From positions 124,001-188,000 of the forward strand of contig NZ_JAFMPR010000003.1 of the NCBI RefSeq assembly GCF_020667835.1: DNA of 64,000 bases, in the 5' to 3' direction. Both the position numbers and the translations under genes were made by a program. Position 1 is the first letter of the stretch. Every line of letters begins with the position of its first letter. Origin of the DNA: Roseibaca sp. Y0-43 (GTDB lineage Bacteria > Pseudomonadota > Alphaproteobacteria > Rhodobacterales > Rhodobacteraceae). Below are positions 18,674-27,029 of this stretch, one piece after another. Below the pieces are notes generated by a model. It made no database searches, was not told the DNA's origin, and worked only from the letters and a program-made list of their open reading frames with translations.

Positions 18674-19342
18674 ATGGACCCCGCCGTGATCCAACTACTC
18701 GTTCTTGCCGGCATCGCCGTGTTCCTGATCCTGCGGTTGCGCGCCGTGCTTGGCACGCGTGACGGGTTCGAAAAGCCGCCTGTGCCGCGCGATGCGCCGG
18801 CCTCGGCCATGGGCCGCAAGCCTGCGTTCGAGGTGATCGAGGGCGGCCCGGATACCGACATTACCGATCACGTGCCCGAAGGGTCCGACAGCGCCAAGGC
18901 GCTGGCCCGAATGAAAGCGGTCGATCCGCAATTCAACGTGGGCGATTTCCTTCAAGGGGCACGCGGCGCCTACGAGATGATCCTGATGGCGTTCGAATCC
19001 GCCGATATGGAATCGATCCTGCCCTTCCTGTCGCGTGACGTGTTCAACAGCTTTGACGAGGTTGTGCAGATGCGCGAGCGCGAGGGGCTGGTGGTGGATG
19101 CCACCTTCGTGGGCCTGCGCGAGATCGAGATCGTCGAAGCAAGTTTCGACGAGGCCACCAAGGAAGGCGAGATCACGATGCGCTTTGTGGGCGAGCTGAC
19201 GCAAGCGGTGCGCAAGGCTGACAGTGGTGAGCTGGTCGATGGCGATCCGAACGCGATCAAGCGCCAGAAAGACGTCTGGACCTTTGCGCGTGACATGACG
19301 TCGGACAGCCCGAACTGGAAACTGGTCGCCACGGGCGATTGA
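18674..19342 (+). CDS. Tim44/TimA family membrane-associated protein
   Basis: Bacterial relative of the mitochondrial import motor subunit Tim44, found beside secB and fxsA in many alphaproteobacteria. From the ATG at 18674 the product is 222 residues: one N-terminal membrane segment (IQLLVLAGIAVFLILRL), a Pro-rich linker, and the Tim44-like domain (about residues 80-222) with FLQGARGAYEMILMAFE and the C-terminal VWTFARDMTSDSPNWKLVAT. A role in envelope protein handling is inferred from the family and the neighbour secB. Confidence 0.88.
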   Translation: MDPAVIQLLVLAGIAVFLILRLRAVLGTRDGFEKPPVPRDAPASAMGRKPAFEVIEGGPDTDITDHVPEGSDSAKALARMKAVDPQFNVGDFLQGARGAYEMILMAFESADMESILPFLSRDVFNSFDEVVQMREREGLVVDATFVGLREIEIVEASFDEATKEGEITMRFVGELTQAVRKADSGELVDGDPNAIKRQKDVWTFARDMTSDSPNWKLVATGD

Positions 19343-19363
19343 TATCAGCCAAGGGAGGGGCGC

Positions 19364-19972
19364 ATGTCGCGCAAAAAGCGCAATGCGCTCAGCCCCGAGG
19401 ATCGCGAGCTATGGTCGCGGGTGGCCAAATCCGCCCGCCCCCTGAAAACCGATCTGGCCCATATTTTCGACCCGGTTCCGGATGTGCCTGCGCTCGACGC
19501 GCCGCGCGCACCGGGTTTGCCCGCAGCTCCTAAATCCCCACGCCGCTTGAAACCCACGGGCAGTGCTGCGGCCCCCGCGCATGATTTGGCCCGCCCCTTG
19601 TCCGAAGCTTTGGCCAGCGCCCCCGTTGCCATGGACAAACGCCGTTTCCAGCGCATGACGCGGGGCAAGCTGGACCCGGAAGCGCGGATTGACCTGCATG
19701 GCATGACCTTGGCGCAGGCCCATGCCGCGCTGAACGGGTTTATCCTACGCGCGCAGGCGCAAGGGCTGCGGCTGGTTCTGGTGATTACCGGCAAGGGACG
19801 ACAGGTCGAGGATGACGGACCGATCCCGCGCCGCCGAGGTGCGCTGAAACATGACGTGCCGCAATGGCTGCGCATGGCCCCCTTGGCGGGCGCGGTGCTG
19901 GAATTGCGCGAGGCGCATCTGCGGCATGGCGGGTCGGGGGCGTATTACGTCTACCTGCGGCGCTTGCGGTAG
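19364..19972 (+). CDS. Smr domain protein
   Basis: Protein with a C-terminal Smr (small MutS-related) domain, a nuclease-like fold. The 202-residue product has a basic, disordered N-terminal half (RKKRNALSPEDRELWSRVAKSARPL) and the Smr domain from about residue 100: DLHGMTLAQAHAALNGFI, then LVLVITGKGRQ and the HGGSGAYYVYLRR ending. Stand-alone Smr proteins have been linked to RNA or branched-DNA cleavage; no specific role can be assigned here. A strong AAGGGAGGGG ribosome site precedes the ATG. Confidence 0.88.
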   Translation: MSRKKRNALSPEDRELWSRVAKSARPLKTDLAHIFDPVPDVPALDAPRAPGLPAAPKSPRRLKPTGSAAAPAHDLARPLSEALASAPVAMDKRRFQRMTRGKLDPEARIDLHGMTLAQAHAALNGFILRAQAQGLRLVLVITGKGRQVEDDGPIPRRRGALKHDVPQWLRMAPLAGAVLELREAHLRHGGSGAYYVYLRRLR

Positions 19973-19978
19973 TCGCCG

Positions 19979-20039
19979 CCGGGGGCGCTGCCCCCGCGTG
20001 GCTGCGCCACGCTCCCCCGGGATATTTGGGCAAGATGAA
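19979..20039 (+). repeat. Dispersed two-hairpin repeat, copy A
   Basis: GGGGGC-GCT-GCCCCC (19981-19995) and GCGTGGC-TGC-GCCACGC (19996-20012) form two adjacent perfect hairpins, followed by TCCCCCGGGATATTTGGGCAAGATGAA-type sequence (20013-20039). The same arrangement recurs at 22847-22910 (inverted) and 46510-46571, with a tail-only copy at 36678-36696. It occupies most of the smr-tgt gap. Confidence 0.8.
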
Positions 20040-20092
20040 AGACACGCGCTTTCCCTTGGCAAAACACCGGATTTGCGGCAAAGCGTGGCGCC

Positions 20093-21217
20093 ATGAGATT
20101 TGCATTCCAGATAGAGGCCCGCGATGGCCGCGCGCGGCAAGGCCGCATCCAGACGCCGCGCGGCGACATCCGCACGCCGGCCTTCATGCCCGTGGGGACG
20201 GCCGCGACCGTGAAGGGCATGTTCCCCGAACAGGTGCGCGAAACCGGGGCCGATATTCTGCTGGGCAACACCTATCACCTGATGCTGCGCCCCAGCGCCG
20301 AGCGGATCGCGGCGCTAGGCGGGTTGCACAAGTTCATGAATTGGGATCGCCCCATCCTGACGGATTCGGGCGGGTTCCAGGTGATGAGCCTCGCCAATCT
20401 GCGCAAGCTGACGGAAGATGGCGTGCAGTTTGCCAGCCACATAGACGGGTCTCGTCATATGCTGACGCCCGAGCGCTCGATGGAGATCCAGCGCTTGCTT
20501 GGGTCGGATATCGTGATGGCCTTCGACGAATGCACGCCCTTTCCCGCGGATGAGGCCACGGCGCGCGCGTCGATGGAATTGTCGATGCGCTGGGCGCAGC
20601 GCTCGCGCGATGCTTTCGGCGCCCGGCCCGGATATGCGCTGTTCGGTATACAGCAAGGTTCGGTCTATCCGGACCTGCGCGCGCAAAGCGCCGAGGCGTT
20701 GCGCGGGATCGGTTTTGACGGCTACGCCATTGGCGGGCTGGCCGTGGGCGAAGGCCAAGAGCTGATGTTCAGCGTGCTGGATTACGCGCCCGGCCAGTTG
20801 CCCGAAGACAAGCCGCGCTACCTGATGGGTGTGGGCAAGCCCGATGACATTGTCGGCGCGGTGCAACGCGGTGTCGACATGTTCGACTGCGTTCTGCCCA
20901 CGCGCTCTGGCCGAACCGGGCAGGCGTGGACCGCGCGCGGCTCGGTCAACCTGCGCAACGCGCGCCACCGCGACGACCCGCGCCCCTTGGAAGAGGGCTG
21001 CGATTGTCCCGCCTGCACGAATTATAGCCGCGCCTATCTGCACCATGTGGTCCGGCTGGATGAAATGATCGCAGGCATGGCCCTGACATGGCATAACCTG
21101 CGCTATTACCAGCGCCTGATGGCGGGCCTGCGCGCGGCGATTGCCGACGGGCGGCTGGACGCATTCGTCACCGAGTTTCATGCCTTGCGCGCGCAGGGCG
21201 ACATAGATCCGATCTAG
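20093..21217 (+). CDS. tgt: tRNA-guanine transglycosylase
   Basis: Exchanges guanine-34 for the queuine precursor preQ1 in tRNAs for Asp, Asn, His and Tyr. The product is 374 residues. Asp91 in [12 protein letters not shown] and Asp in [12 protein letters not shown] are the catalytic pair, and the zinc site [16 protein letters not shown] is intact near the C-terminus. tRNA-Asp, one of its substrates, is encoded 1.5 kb downstream. Copy A of the dispersed repeat fills the space before the start. Confidence 0.97.
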   Translation: MRFAFQIEARDGRARQGRIQTPRGDIRTPAFMPVGTAATVKGMFPEQVRETGADILLGNTYHLMLRPSAERIAALGGLHKFMNWDRPILTDSGGFQVMSLANLRKLTEDGVQFASHIDGSRHMLTPERSMEIQRLLGSDIVMAFDECTPFPADEATARASMELSMRWAQRSRDAFGARPGYALFGIQQGSVYPDLRAQSAEALRGIGFDGYAIGGLAVGEGQELMFSVLDYAPGQLPEDKPRYLMGVGKPDDIVGAVQRGVDMFDCVLPTRSGRTGQAWTARGSVNLRNARHRDDPRPLEEGCDCPACTNYSRAYLHHVVRLDEMIAGMALTWHNLRYYQRLMAGLRAAIADGRLDAFVTEFHALRAQGDIDPI

Positions 21218-21229
21218 GAAAGGCAAACC

Positions 21230-21928
21230 ATGGCCGCCGATATGCTCTCTACCGTCATCAAGCCCATCCACCGCGAAGGCCACAAGTTCCTGGCCATTTT
21301 CGGCGTGGTCACGGTGGCTTTGTTCATCATGTGGGAACCCTTGGGCTGGATTGGTCTGGGCCTGACGGTCTGGTGCTATTATTTCTTCCGCGACCCCGAC
21401 CGCCAGACGCCCCTGCGCGAAGGCCTGCTTGTCAGCCCCGCCGACGGTGTCATTTCCCTGATTGAACCCGCCGTGCCGCCCGCCGAGTTGGAGATGGGCG
21501 ACCAACCGCTGACCCGCGTGTCGGTGTTCATGAATGTCTTCAACTGCCATGTGAACCGCGTGCCGATCGCGGGGCGGATCACCAAGATTGCCTATCGTCC
21601 CGGTAAATTCCTGAACGCGTCGCTCGACAAGGCGTCCGTCGATAACGAGCGCAACGGGCTGGCGATAGAGATGGCGGACGGCCGCAAGATCGGCGTGGTG
21701 CAGATCGCGGGCCTCGTGGCGCGGCGCATCCTGTGCGAGGTGAAAGAGGGACAAGAGATGCAGACGGGCGAGCGTTTCGGGATGATTCGCTTCGGCTCTC
21801 GCGTCGATGTCTACCTGCCCGACGGGGTGGAGCCGCTGGTGGCGCTGGGGCAAACCATGATCTCTGCCGAAACCGTGATCGCGGACCTGACCAGTTCGGA
21901 ACCGCGCCGCATGGCAGGTGTGCGCTGA
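21230..21928 (+). CDS. psd: Phosphatidylserine decarboxylase
   Basis: Makes phosphatidylethanolamine from phosphatidylserine. The 232-residue product is the short, proteobacterial-archaeal type. It has two N-terminal membrane segments (about residues 18-52), YYFFRDP, SPADGVI, and [17 protein letters not shown]. The self-cleavage site that forms the pyruvoyl group is FGSR, with Ser190 as the precursor. It overlaps pssA by one base, so both ethanolamine phospholipid genes are cotranscribed. Confidence 0.95.
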   Translation: MAADMLSTVIKPIHREGHKFLAIFGVVTVALFIMWEPLGWIGLGLTVWCYYFFRDPDRQTPLREGLLVSPADGVISLIEPAVPPAELEMGDQPLTRVSVFMNVFNCHVNRVPIAGRITKIAYRPGKFLNASLDKASVDNERNGLAIEMADGRKIGVVQIAGLVARRILCEVKEGQEMQTGERFGMIRFGSRVDVYLPDGVEPLVALGQTMISAETVIADLTSSEPRRMAGVR

Positions 21929-22656
21929 TGCAACGTGACAGCCTCTCGCTTGTGCAGCTTGTGCCCAACGTGGTCACGATCCTTGGCATGTGCGCGGGGC
22001 TGAGCGCGATTCGCTATACTTTTGCCGAACGGTTCGAACTGGCGGCGGGCCTGATTATCCTCGCGGCCATCCTAGATGGGCTGGACGGGCTTCTGGCCCG
22101 CAAACTGAACGCGGCCAGTAGCTTCGGCGCGGAACTCGACAGCTTCGCCGACTTCGTCAGCTTCGGCGTCGCGCCGGGCATCCTGGTATATGGCTACGCG
22201 CTCGATGGGCTGACGGCGGGCTTTGGCTGGGTCTTCGTGCTGATCTTCGCAGTCTGTGGCTGCTTGCGCCTTGCCCGCTTCAACCTGTCGCGCGCCACGC
22301 CCGAAGGCGGCATGATCCGCCATTTCGTGGGCGTGCCCGCACCGGCCGGGGCGATGTTGGGGCTGCTGCCTGTTTACCTCGGGCTTGCGGGCTGGATCGA
22401 CGCGGCGGCGCTCGCAATCCCTGTAGCGCTTTACCTCGGCGGCGTGGGTCTACTGATGATCTCGCGGCTTCCCACCCCCTCGCTCAAGGCCATCCGTATC
22501 GCGCGCCGCCACGCCATCTGGGTGCTGGTGGGCGCCAGCGCCTTTGTCGGGCTTTTGTTCCTGCACACATGGGTCACGCTTGTTGTGGCCGATCTTGTCT
22601 ACCTCGCGGTTCTGGCCGGGCTGACCCTGCGCCGCAGCTTCCCGCGCAAATCGTAA
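21928..22656 (+). CDS. pssA: CDP-diacylglycerol-serine O-phosphatidyltransferase
   Basis: Membrane enzyme that makes phosphatidylserine from CDP-diacylglycerol and serine. The ATG at 21928 overlaps the psd stop, giving 242 residues. The CDP-alcohol phosphatidyltransferase signature DG-x2-AR-x8-G-x3-D-x3-D is complete (DGLDGLLARKLN...GAELDSFAD, about residues 50-72). About six to eight membrane helices follow. It directly feeds Psd, the gene before it. Confidence 0.95.
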   Translation: MQRDSLSLVQLVPNVVTILGMCAGLSAIRYTFAERFELAAGLIILAAILDGLDGLLARKLNAASSFGAELDSFADFVSFGVAPGILVYGYALDGLTAGFGWVFVLIFAVCGCLRLARFNLSRATPEGGMIRHFVGVPAPAGAMLGLLPVYLGLAGWIDAAALAIPVALYLGGVGLLMISRLPTPSLKAIRIARRHAIWVLVGASAFVGLLFLHTWVTLVVADLVYLAVLAGLTLRRSFPRKS

Positions 22657-22686
22657 CGCGAGCGTAAAAAACCCGCGGCTTTGCGC

Positions 22687-22715
22687 TTGACGCCGCCCGC
22701 CCTATTGCGTAATTG
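22687..22715 (+). promoter_or_regulatory. Candidate promoter of tRNA-Asp
   Basis: TTGACG (22687-22692), a 5/6 match to the -35 consensus, is followed after 17 bases by TAATTG (22710-22715), a weak -10. Transcription would start just before the tRNA 5' end at 22727. Confidence 0.45.
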
Positions 22716-22726
22716 CCCCCTATCGC

Positions 22727-22803
22727 GCGGTTGTAGCTCAGTTGGTTAGAGTACCGGCCTGTCACGCCGGGGGTCGCGGGTTCGAGCCCCGTCAACCGCG
22801 CCA
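22727..22803 (+). tRNA. tRNA-Asp (GTC)
   Basis: 77 bases with an encoded CCA (22801-22803). The acceptor stem GCGGTTG pairs with CAACCGC and the discriminator is G. The D arm GCTC...GAGT, the anticodon stem CCGGC/GCCGG and the T arm GCGGG-TTCGAGC-CCCGT are complete (with one G-T pair). The anticodon GTC is at 22761-22763. Confidence 0.97.
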
Positions 22804-22808
22804 CTTTC

Positions 22809-22841
22809 AAAACCCCTCGCCCCCCGGGCCGGGGTTTTTTT
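22809..22841 (+). terminator. Terminator after tRNA-Asp
   Basis: An AAACCCC...GGGGTTT inverted repeat with internal GC pairing is followed by a run of seven T (22835-22841), 6 bases past the tRNA end. It is a typical intrinsic terminator. Confidence 0.88.
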
Positions 22842-22846
22842 CATGC

Positions 22847-22910
22847 TTTCATCCTTGCACAAATATCCTGGGGGAGTCGCGCGGCAGCGCGACGGGGGCA
22901 AAGCCCCCTG
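22847..22910 (-). repeat. Dispersed two-hairpin repeat, copy B
   Basis: The same element as at 19979-20039 in inverse orientation: a CATCCTTGCACAAATATCCTGG head, then GTCGCGC-GGCA-GCGCGAC and GGGGGC-AAA-GCCCCC hairpins. It lies between the tRNA terminator and the ABC1 gene. Confidence 0.78.
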
Positions 22911-22984
22911 AACGCATCTCTTGCGCAGCGCAATTTGAAAACAGCCTGCTCGACATTCGGGCGGGCCGCGCCATCTTCCAGCGC

Positions 22985-24283
22985 ATGACAGACCGCGCGC
23001 GCTCCGTTCCTGCCTCTGCCTTCGCCCGCTCGCTGCGGGTGGGTGGTGTCGCCACCGGGTTCGCCGGGGCGACCGTCATGGGCTTGGCCGGTCAGGTGTT
23101 GCGCGGGCAGGGGGCCGATCTGGGCCGCGCGGCTCTTACCCCCGCGAATGCGCTGCGGGTCGCGGGCGGGCTGTCGGCCCTGCGCGGGGCGGCGATGAAG
23201 CTGGGGCAGATGTTATCCATGGATAGCGGGCTGGCGCTGCCGCCCGAATTCAGCGCGCCCTTGGCGCAGCTTCAGGCCAATGCGCCCGCCATGCCGCCCG
23301 GGCAGCTTAAACAGGTCTTGGCCCGTGCATGGGGGCCGGATTGGCCCAAGCGCTTCCAGCGGTTCGATGTGCGGCCCTTGGCGGCGGCGTCCATCGGGCA
23401 AGTGCACCGCGCCGTCACCCGCGACGGGCGCGATCTGGCGATCAAGGTTCAGTTCTCCGGCATTGCGCGCAGCATCGATAGCGACATCGCCACATTGGGG
23501 CGCCTGATGCGGCTGCCCGGTGTCTTGCCGCGCGACGTCGATGTCACGCCGTTCCTGACCGCCGCCCGCGCCCAACTGCATGACGAGGCCGACTATCAGC
23601 GCGAAGCCCGCGCGCTGTCGCAATTCCGGGCGGCCTTGGGCGATGCCTTCATCGTGCCCAAGGTCTGGGATGATCTGACCACGCCGCAGGTGCTGGCCAT
23701 GGATTATATCGACAGCCAGCCTATCGACACCTTGGCGGGTCAGCCGCAAGCCGCGCGCGATGCCGCCATGGAGCAGTTGATTACCCTGACCCTGCGCGAG
23801 CTGTTCGATCTGGGCCAGATGCAGACCGACCCCAATTTCGCCAATTACCGTTTGGCCCCCGATGGCCGGATCGTGCTTCTGGATTTCGGCGCGACCCGCG
23901 ACATTGCCCCGCTGGATGCACAGGCTTACCGCGAGTTGTTGCGCGCGATCCTTGCGCAGGACCGGGGCCGCATGGCCATGTTGATGGAGCGGATCGGCTA
24001 TTTCCGGGGCGATGTGCCCAAGGCCCGCCGCGACCTGATCCTTGATCTGGCCGAAAAGGCGAGCGCACCCTTGCGGCAAGACAGCCCCTATGATTTCGGC
24101 AATGCCACGCTGGTCGAGGACATCCTGCGCGAGGGGGCCGAACTGGGGCAAGCACGCGATTTCTGGCATGTTCCCCCGGCAGAGATGTTGTTCCTGCATC
24201 GCAAGATCGCGGGCATGTATCTGCTGGGGCAGCGATTGCGGGCGCGGGTGGCCTTGCGTCCGCTTGTCGTGCGCTGGTCATAG
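22985..24283 (+). CDS. ABC1/UbiB (AarF) family atypical kinase
   Basis: Member of the ABC1/COQ8 family of atypical kinases or ATPases, usually linked to ubiquinone synthesis. From the ATG at 22985 the product is 432 residues. It has an N-terminal hydrophobic, Gly-rich segment, the family's KxGQ motif (AAMKLGQMLSMDSG), SIGQVHRAVT with the Ala-rich loop in place of a P loop, the catalytic DYQREARALSQF and the LLDFGATRDI metal site. It is not beside other ubi genes here, so the pathway link is by family only. Confidence 0.87.
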   Translation: MTDRARSVPASAFARSLRVGGVATGFAGATVMGLAGQVLRGQGADLGRAALTPANALRVAGGLSALRGAAMKLGQMLSMDSGLALPPEFSAPLAQLQANAPAMPPGQLKQVLARAWGPDWPKRFQRFDVRPLAAASIGQVHRAVTRDGRDLAIKVQFSGIARSIDSDIATLGRLMRLPGVLPRDVDVTPFLTAARAQLHDEADYQREARALSQFRAALGDAFIVPKVWDDLTTPQVLAMDYIDSQPIDTLAGQPQAARDAAMEQLITLTLRELFDLGQMQTDPNFANYRLAPDGRIVLLDFGATRDIAPLDAQAYRELLRAILAQDRGRMAMLMERIGYFRGDVPKARRDLILDLAEKASAPLRQDSPYDFGNATLVEDILREGAELGQARDFWHVPPAEMLFLHRKIAGMYLLGQRLRARVALRPLVVRWS

Positions 24284-24306
24284 ATCGCGCCCGGCCTGTT
24301 ACAAAA

Positions 24307-24340
24307 CTGTCATGTAACTGTCGTAGAAGCGTAGCAGAAT
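24307..24340 (+). promoter_or_regulatory. Pho box and -10 element of the pst operon
   Basis: Two direct 7-mers CTGTCAT (24307-24313) and CTGTCGT (24318-24324) separated by GTAA form a near-consensus PhoB box. A -10-like CAGAAT (24335-24340) follows after 10 bases, the spacing of E. coli pstS. The pstS ATG is 60 bases further on. Phosphate-starvation induction is therefore expected. Confidence 0.85.
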
Positions 24341-24400
24341 CGGATTACTCGCAAATCCGAGATCGGATGACCGGTCCAAAGCGAATGCTAAGGAGTTACC

Positions 24401-25441
24401 ATGTCCAAGCTGACCATCACCACCTCCGCCGCCGCCATTCTGGCACTGACCGCTGGCGCCGCCGTTGCGCGCGACAACGTGCAGATCGCAGGGTCGTCCA
24501 CCGTGCTGCCCTATGCCTCGATCGTGGCAGAGCTGTTCGGCGACAACACCGACTTCCCGACCCCGGTTGTCGAATCGGGCGGTTCGTCCTCGGGTCTGGC
24601 CCGTTTCTGCGAGGGTGTCGGCGAGAACACCATCGACATCGCGAACGCTTCGCGCGCCATTCGCGAGCGCGAGATCGAGACCTGTGCCGCGAACGGCGTG
24701 ACCGACATCATCGAAGTGCGCATCGGCTATGACGGCATCGTGTTCGCAAGCCAGATCGACGGTCCGGCCTTTACCGCCTTCACCCCGTCCGACTGGTTCC
24801 TGGCGCTGGCCGAGAACATCGTCGTTGACGGTGCCATCGTTGCCAACCCCAACATCACTTGGGCCGACGTGAATGCCGATCTTCCCGCGGTAGAGATCGC
24901 CGCCTTCATCCCCGGCACCAAGCACGGCACCCGCGAAGTGTTCGAAGAAAACGTGTTGCTGCAAGGCTGCGAAGACACCGGCCAGATGGCGGCCATGATG
25001 GAAGCCGGCCTGTCGGAAGATGACGCAGAAGCCGCTTGCATGGCTGTGCGCACCGATGGCAAATCGGTCGATATTGACGGCGACTACACCGAAACGCTGG
25101 CCCGCATCGACGCGAATACCAACGGCATCGGTGTGTTCGGCCTGGCGTTCTACGAGAACAACACCGACAAGCTGAAAGTGGCCACCATGGGCGGCGTTGC
25201 GCCGTCGACCGCGACCATCGCGTCGGGTGACTACCCGGTTTCGCGCCCGCTGTTCTTCTACATCAAGAAGGCGCATATCGGCGTGATCCCCGGCCTGAAG
25301 GAATACGCCCAGTTCTTCATGGCCGATGAAATCGCCGGCCCGAACGGCCCGCTGGCCAATTACGGCCTGGTGTCCGACCCCGAGCTGGCAGAGGTTCAGG
25401 CCACTATCGAGAATGAAACCGTCATGGGCGGTGGCATGTAA
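24401..25441 (+). CDS. pstS: Phosphate ABC transporter, substrate-binding protein PstS
   Basis: Periplasmic phosphate-binding protein of the high-affinity Pst system. The product is 346 residues with a signal peptide cleaved about residue 23 (GAAVA-RDN). Phosphate-binding motifs are AGSSTVLPYA, ESGGSSSGLARFC and ANASRAIRE; the protein resembles the PstS-like subgroup in which TKHGTREVF follows. It is first behind a Pho box and is separated from pstC by a hairpin with a T tract, which fits higher expression than the membrane subunits. Confidence 0.95.
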   Translation: MSKLTITTSAAAILALTAGAAVARDNVQIAGSSTVLPYASIVAELFGDNTDFPTPVVESGGSSSGLARFCEGVGENTIDIANASRAIREREIETCAANGVTDIIEVRIGYDGIVFASQIDGPAFTAFTPSDWFLALAENIVVDGAIVANPNITWADVNADLPAVEIAAFIPGTKHGTREVFEENVLLQGCEDTGQMAAMMEAGLSEDDAEAACMAVRTDGKSVDIDGDYTETLARIDANTNGIGVFGLAFYENNTDKLKVATMGGVAPSTATIASGDYPVSRPLFFYIKKAHIGVIPGLKEYAQFFMADEIAGPNGPLANYGLVSDPELAEVQATIENETVMGGGM

Positions 25442-25463
25442 TCTGCGACCCTGTGCGCATGGT

Positions 25464-25498
25464 CGGGGCGGCATATTCCGCCGCCCCGTTTTCCTTTT
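25464..25498 (+). terminator. Terminator or attenuator between pstS and pstC
   Basis: A 9-bp stem (25464-25472 with 25480-25488, CGGGGCGGC/GCCGCCCCG) with a 7-base loop is followed by TTTTCCTTTT. Partial termination here would set a high ratio of binding protein to permease. Confidence 0.75.
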
Positions 25499-25565
25499 AG
25501 GATATTTCGGTTAAGGCCTGCCTCGCTTTCAGAAGGCAAAGACGGAACCAAGGATCGGGGGGCTT

Positions 25566-27029
25566 ATGCCTGTAATTTGGCTTGTTCTGATCGTGCTGGC
25601 GCTGGGCGCAGGCGGTTATGTCCTTGGCCGCAGCCGCGCGCTGGGGTCTGCCGGGGGCGACAGCCGCAAGCTGCATTCCTTGCCGAATTATTACGGCAGC
25701 AATGTCGCCATCAAGACGCTGGTTCCGTCCTTCCTGGTTCTGGCCATCTGGCTGATCGCGCAGCCGATCTTTGTCTCGTCGCAGATTTCCGGGCAACTGC
25801 CCGACGGCATCGTGCCCGAGGGCAGTTCCGTCGGTCTGGTCATGGCCGAAGTGCGCCGCACGGCGGACGGGATCGGCGCGCTTGTCGCCAACGGGACGAT
25901 GTCGGCGGATATGGCCGCCAGCGCGCAGGTGGACCCCGTCGACCTGACCGCGCGGTTGCAAGAGGCGGGTCAGGTCGTCACCTCTGCGATCACGCAACCC
26001 ATCTTGCAGGCCGCGCAATCCTACCGCGCGATGAACGCGACCGGCGGCATGGCGATGACCGCCCTTGTGCTGCTGATCGCCTTGGGCGGTCTGGTCTATG
26101 GCCTGCGCGAGACCGCGCCACAGTTTCGCGCGCGCAACGTGGTGGAGGGGTCTGTCCGGGTGCTGCTGATCGCCGCCGCGTCTCTGGCCATCCTGACCAC
26201 GATCGGGATCGTGCTGTCGCTCTTGTTCAACACGGTCGAATTCTTCCGCATCTACCCCGCGTCCGACTTCTTTGGCTCGTTGACATGGTCGCCCAGTTTC
26301 CAGGGCAATTCGCAGCTGGGCATCTGGCCGCTTCTGTGGGGCACGCTTTATATCTCGATCATCGCGCTGACGGTCGCGGTGCCGATTGGCCTTTTCGCGG
26401 CGATCTACCTGTCGGAATACGCCAGCAAGGCGGTGCGCAGCACGGCGAAACCGCTGTTGGAAATCCTCGCCGGTATTCCGACCATCGTCTACGGCCTGTT
26501 CGCGCTGCTGACGGTCGGGCCGATGCTGATGCGGGTCTTTGGCGACGAGGGTATCGGCTGGATGCAGTCGGGCACCGCGGTGATGACGGCGGGGCTGGTC
26601 ATGGGCATCATGCTGATCCCTTTCGTCAGTTCGCTGTCGGATGACATTATCAACGCGGTCCCGCAGGCCATGCGCGACGGGTCGCTGGGGCTGGGCGCGA
26701 CCAAGTCCGAAACCATTCGCCAGGTCGTGCTGCCCGCCGCGCTGCCGGGGATCGTGGGCGCGATCCTGCTGGCCGCCTCTCGCGCGATTGGAGAGACGAT
26801 GATCGTCGTGCTGGGGGCAGGGGCCGCGGCGCGCCTGTCGATGAACCCATTCGACGCCATGACGACCGTGACCGCAAAGATCGTGTCGCAGCTGACGGGC
26901 GATAGCGATTTCGCCTCGCCCGAAGCGCTGGTCGCCTTCGCTCTGGGCATGACGTTGTTCGTCATCACACTGGGGCTGAACGTGTTCGCCTTGTATATCG
27001 TGCGCAAATACCGGGAGCAGTACGAATGA
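25566..27029 (+). CDS. pstC: Phosphate ABC transporter permease PstC
   Basis: Inner-membrane subunit of the Pst importer. The 487-residue product is long because it has an extra N-terminal part (two membrane segments and a periplasmic region, about residues 1-190), common in alphaproteobacterial PstC. The binding-protein-dependent permease domain (about residues 250-480) carries IPTIVYGLFAL and the EAA-like GATKSETIRQVVLPAALPGI loop that contacts PstB. Its stop overlaps the pstA start. Confidence 0.94.
   Translation: MPVIWLVLIVLALGAGGYVLGRSRALGSAGGDSRKLHSLPNYYGSNVAIKTLVPSFLVLAIWLIAQPIFVSSQISGQLPDGIVPEGSSVGLVMAEVRRTADGIGALVANGTMSADMAASAQVDPVDLTARLQEAGQVVTSAITQPILQAAQSYRAMNATGGMAMTALVLLIALGGLVYGLRETAPQFRARNVVEGSVRVLLIAAASLAILTTIGIVLSLLFNTVEFFRIYPASDFFGSLTWSPSFQGNSQLGIWPLLWGTLYISIIALTVAVPIGLFAAIYLSEYASKAVRSTAKPLLEILAGIPTIVYGLFALLTVGPMLMRVFGDEGIGWMQSGTAVMTAGLVMGIMLIPFVSSLSDDIINAVPQAMRDGSLGLGATKSETIRQVVLPAALPGIVGAILLAASRAIGETMIVVLGAGAAARLSMNPFDAMTTVTAKIVSQLTGDSDFASPEALVAFALGMTLFVITLGLNVFALYIVRKYREQYE

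Noticed and set aside
20315-21853. 512-codon open frame on the minus strand opposite tgt and psd
   Set aside because: Shadow frame: both genes on the plus strand have complete catalytic motifs, and the antisense product is low-complexity His/Gln/Arg-rich.
22727-22984. Possible genomic island attachment at tRNA-Asp
   Set aside because: No integrase, no repeated tRNA 3' end, and ordinary housekeeping genes on both sides.
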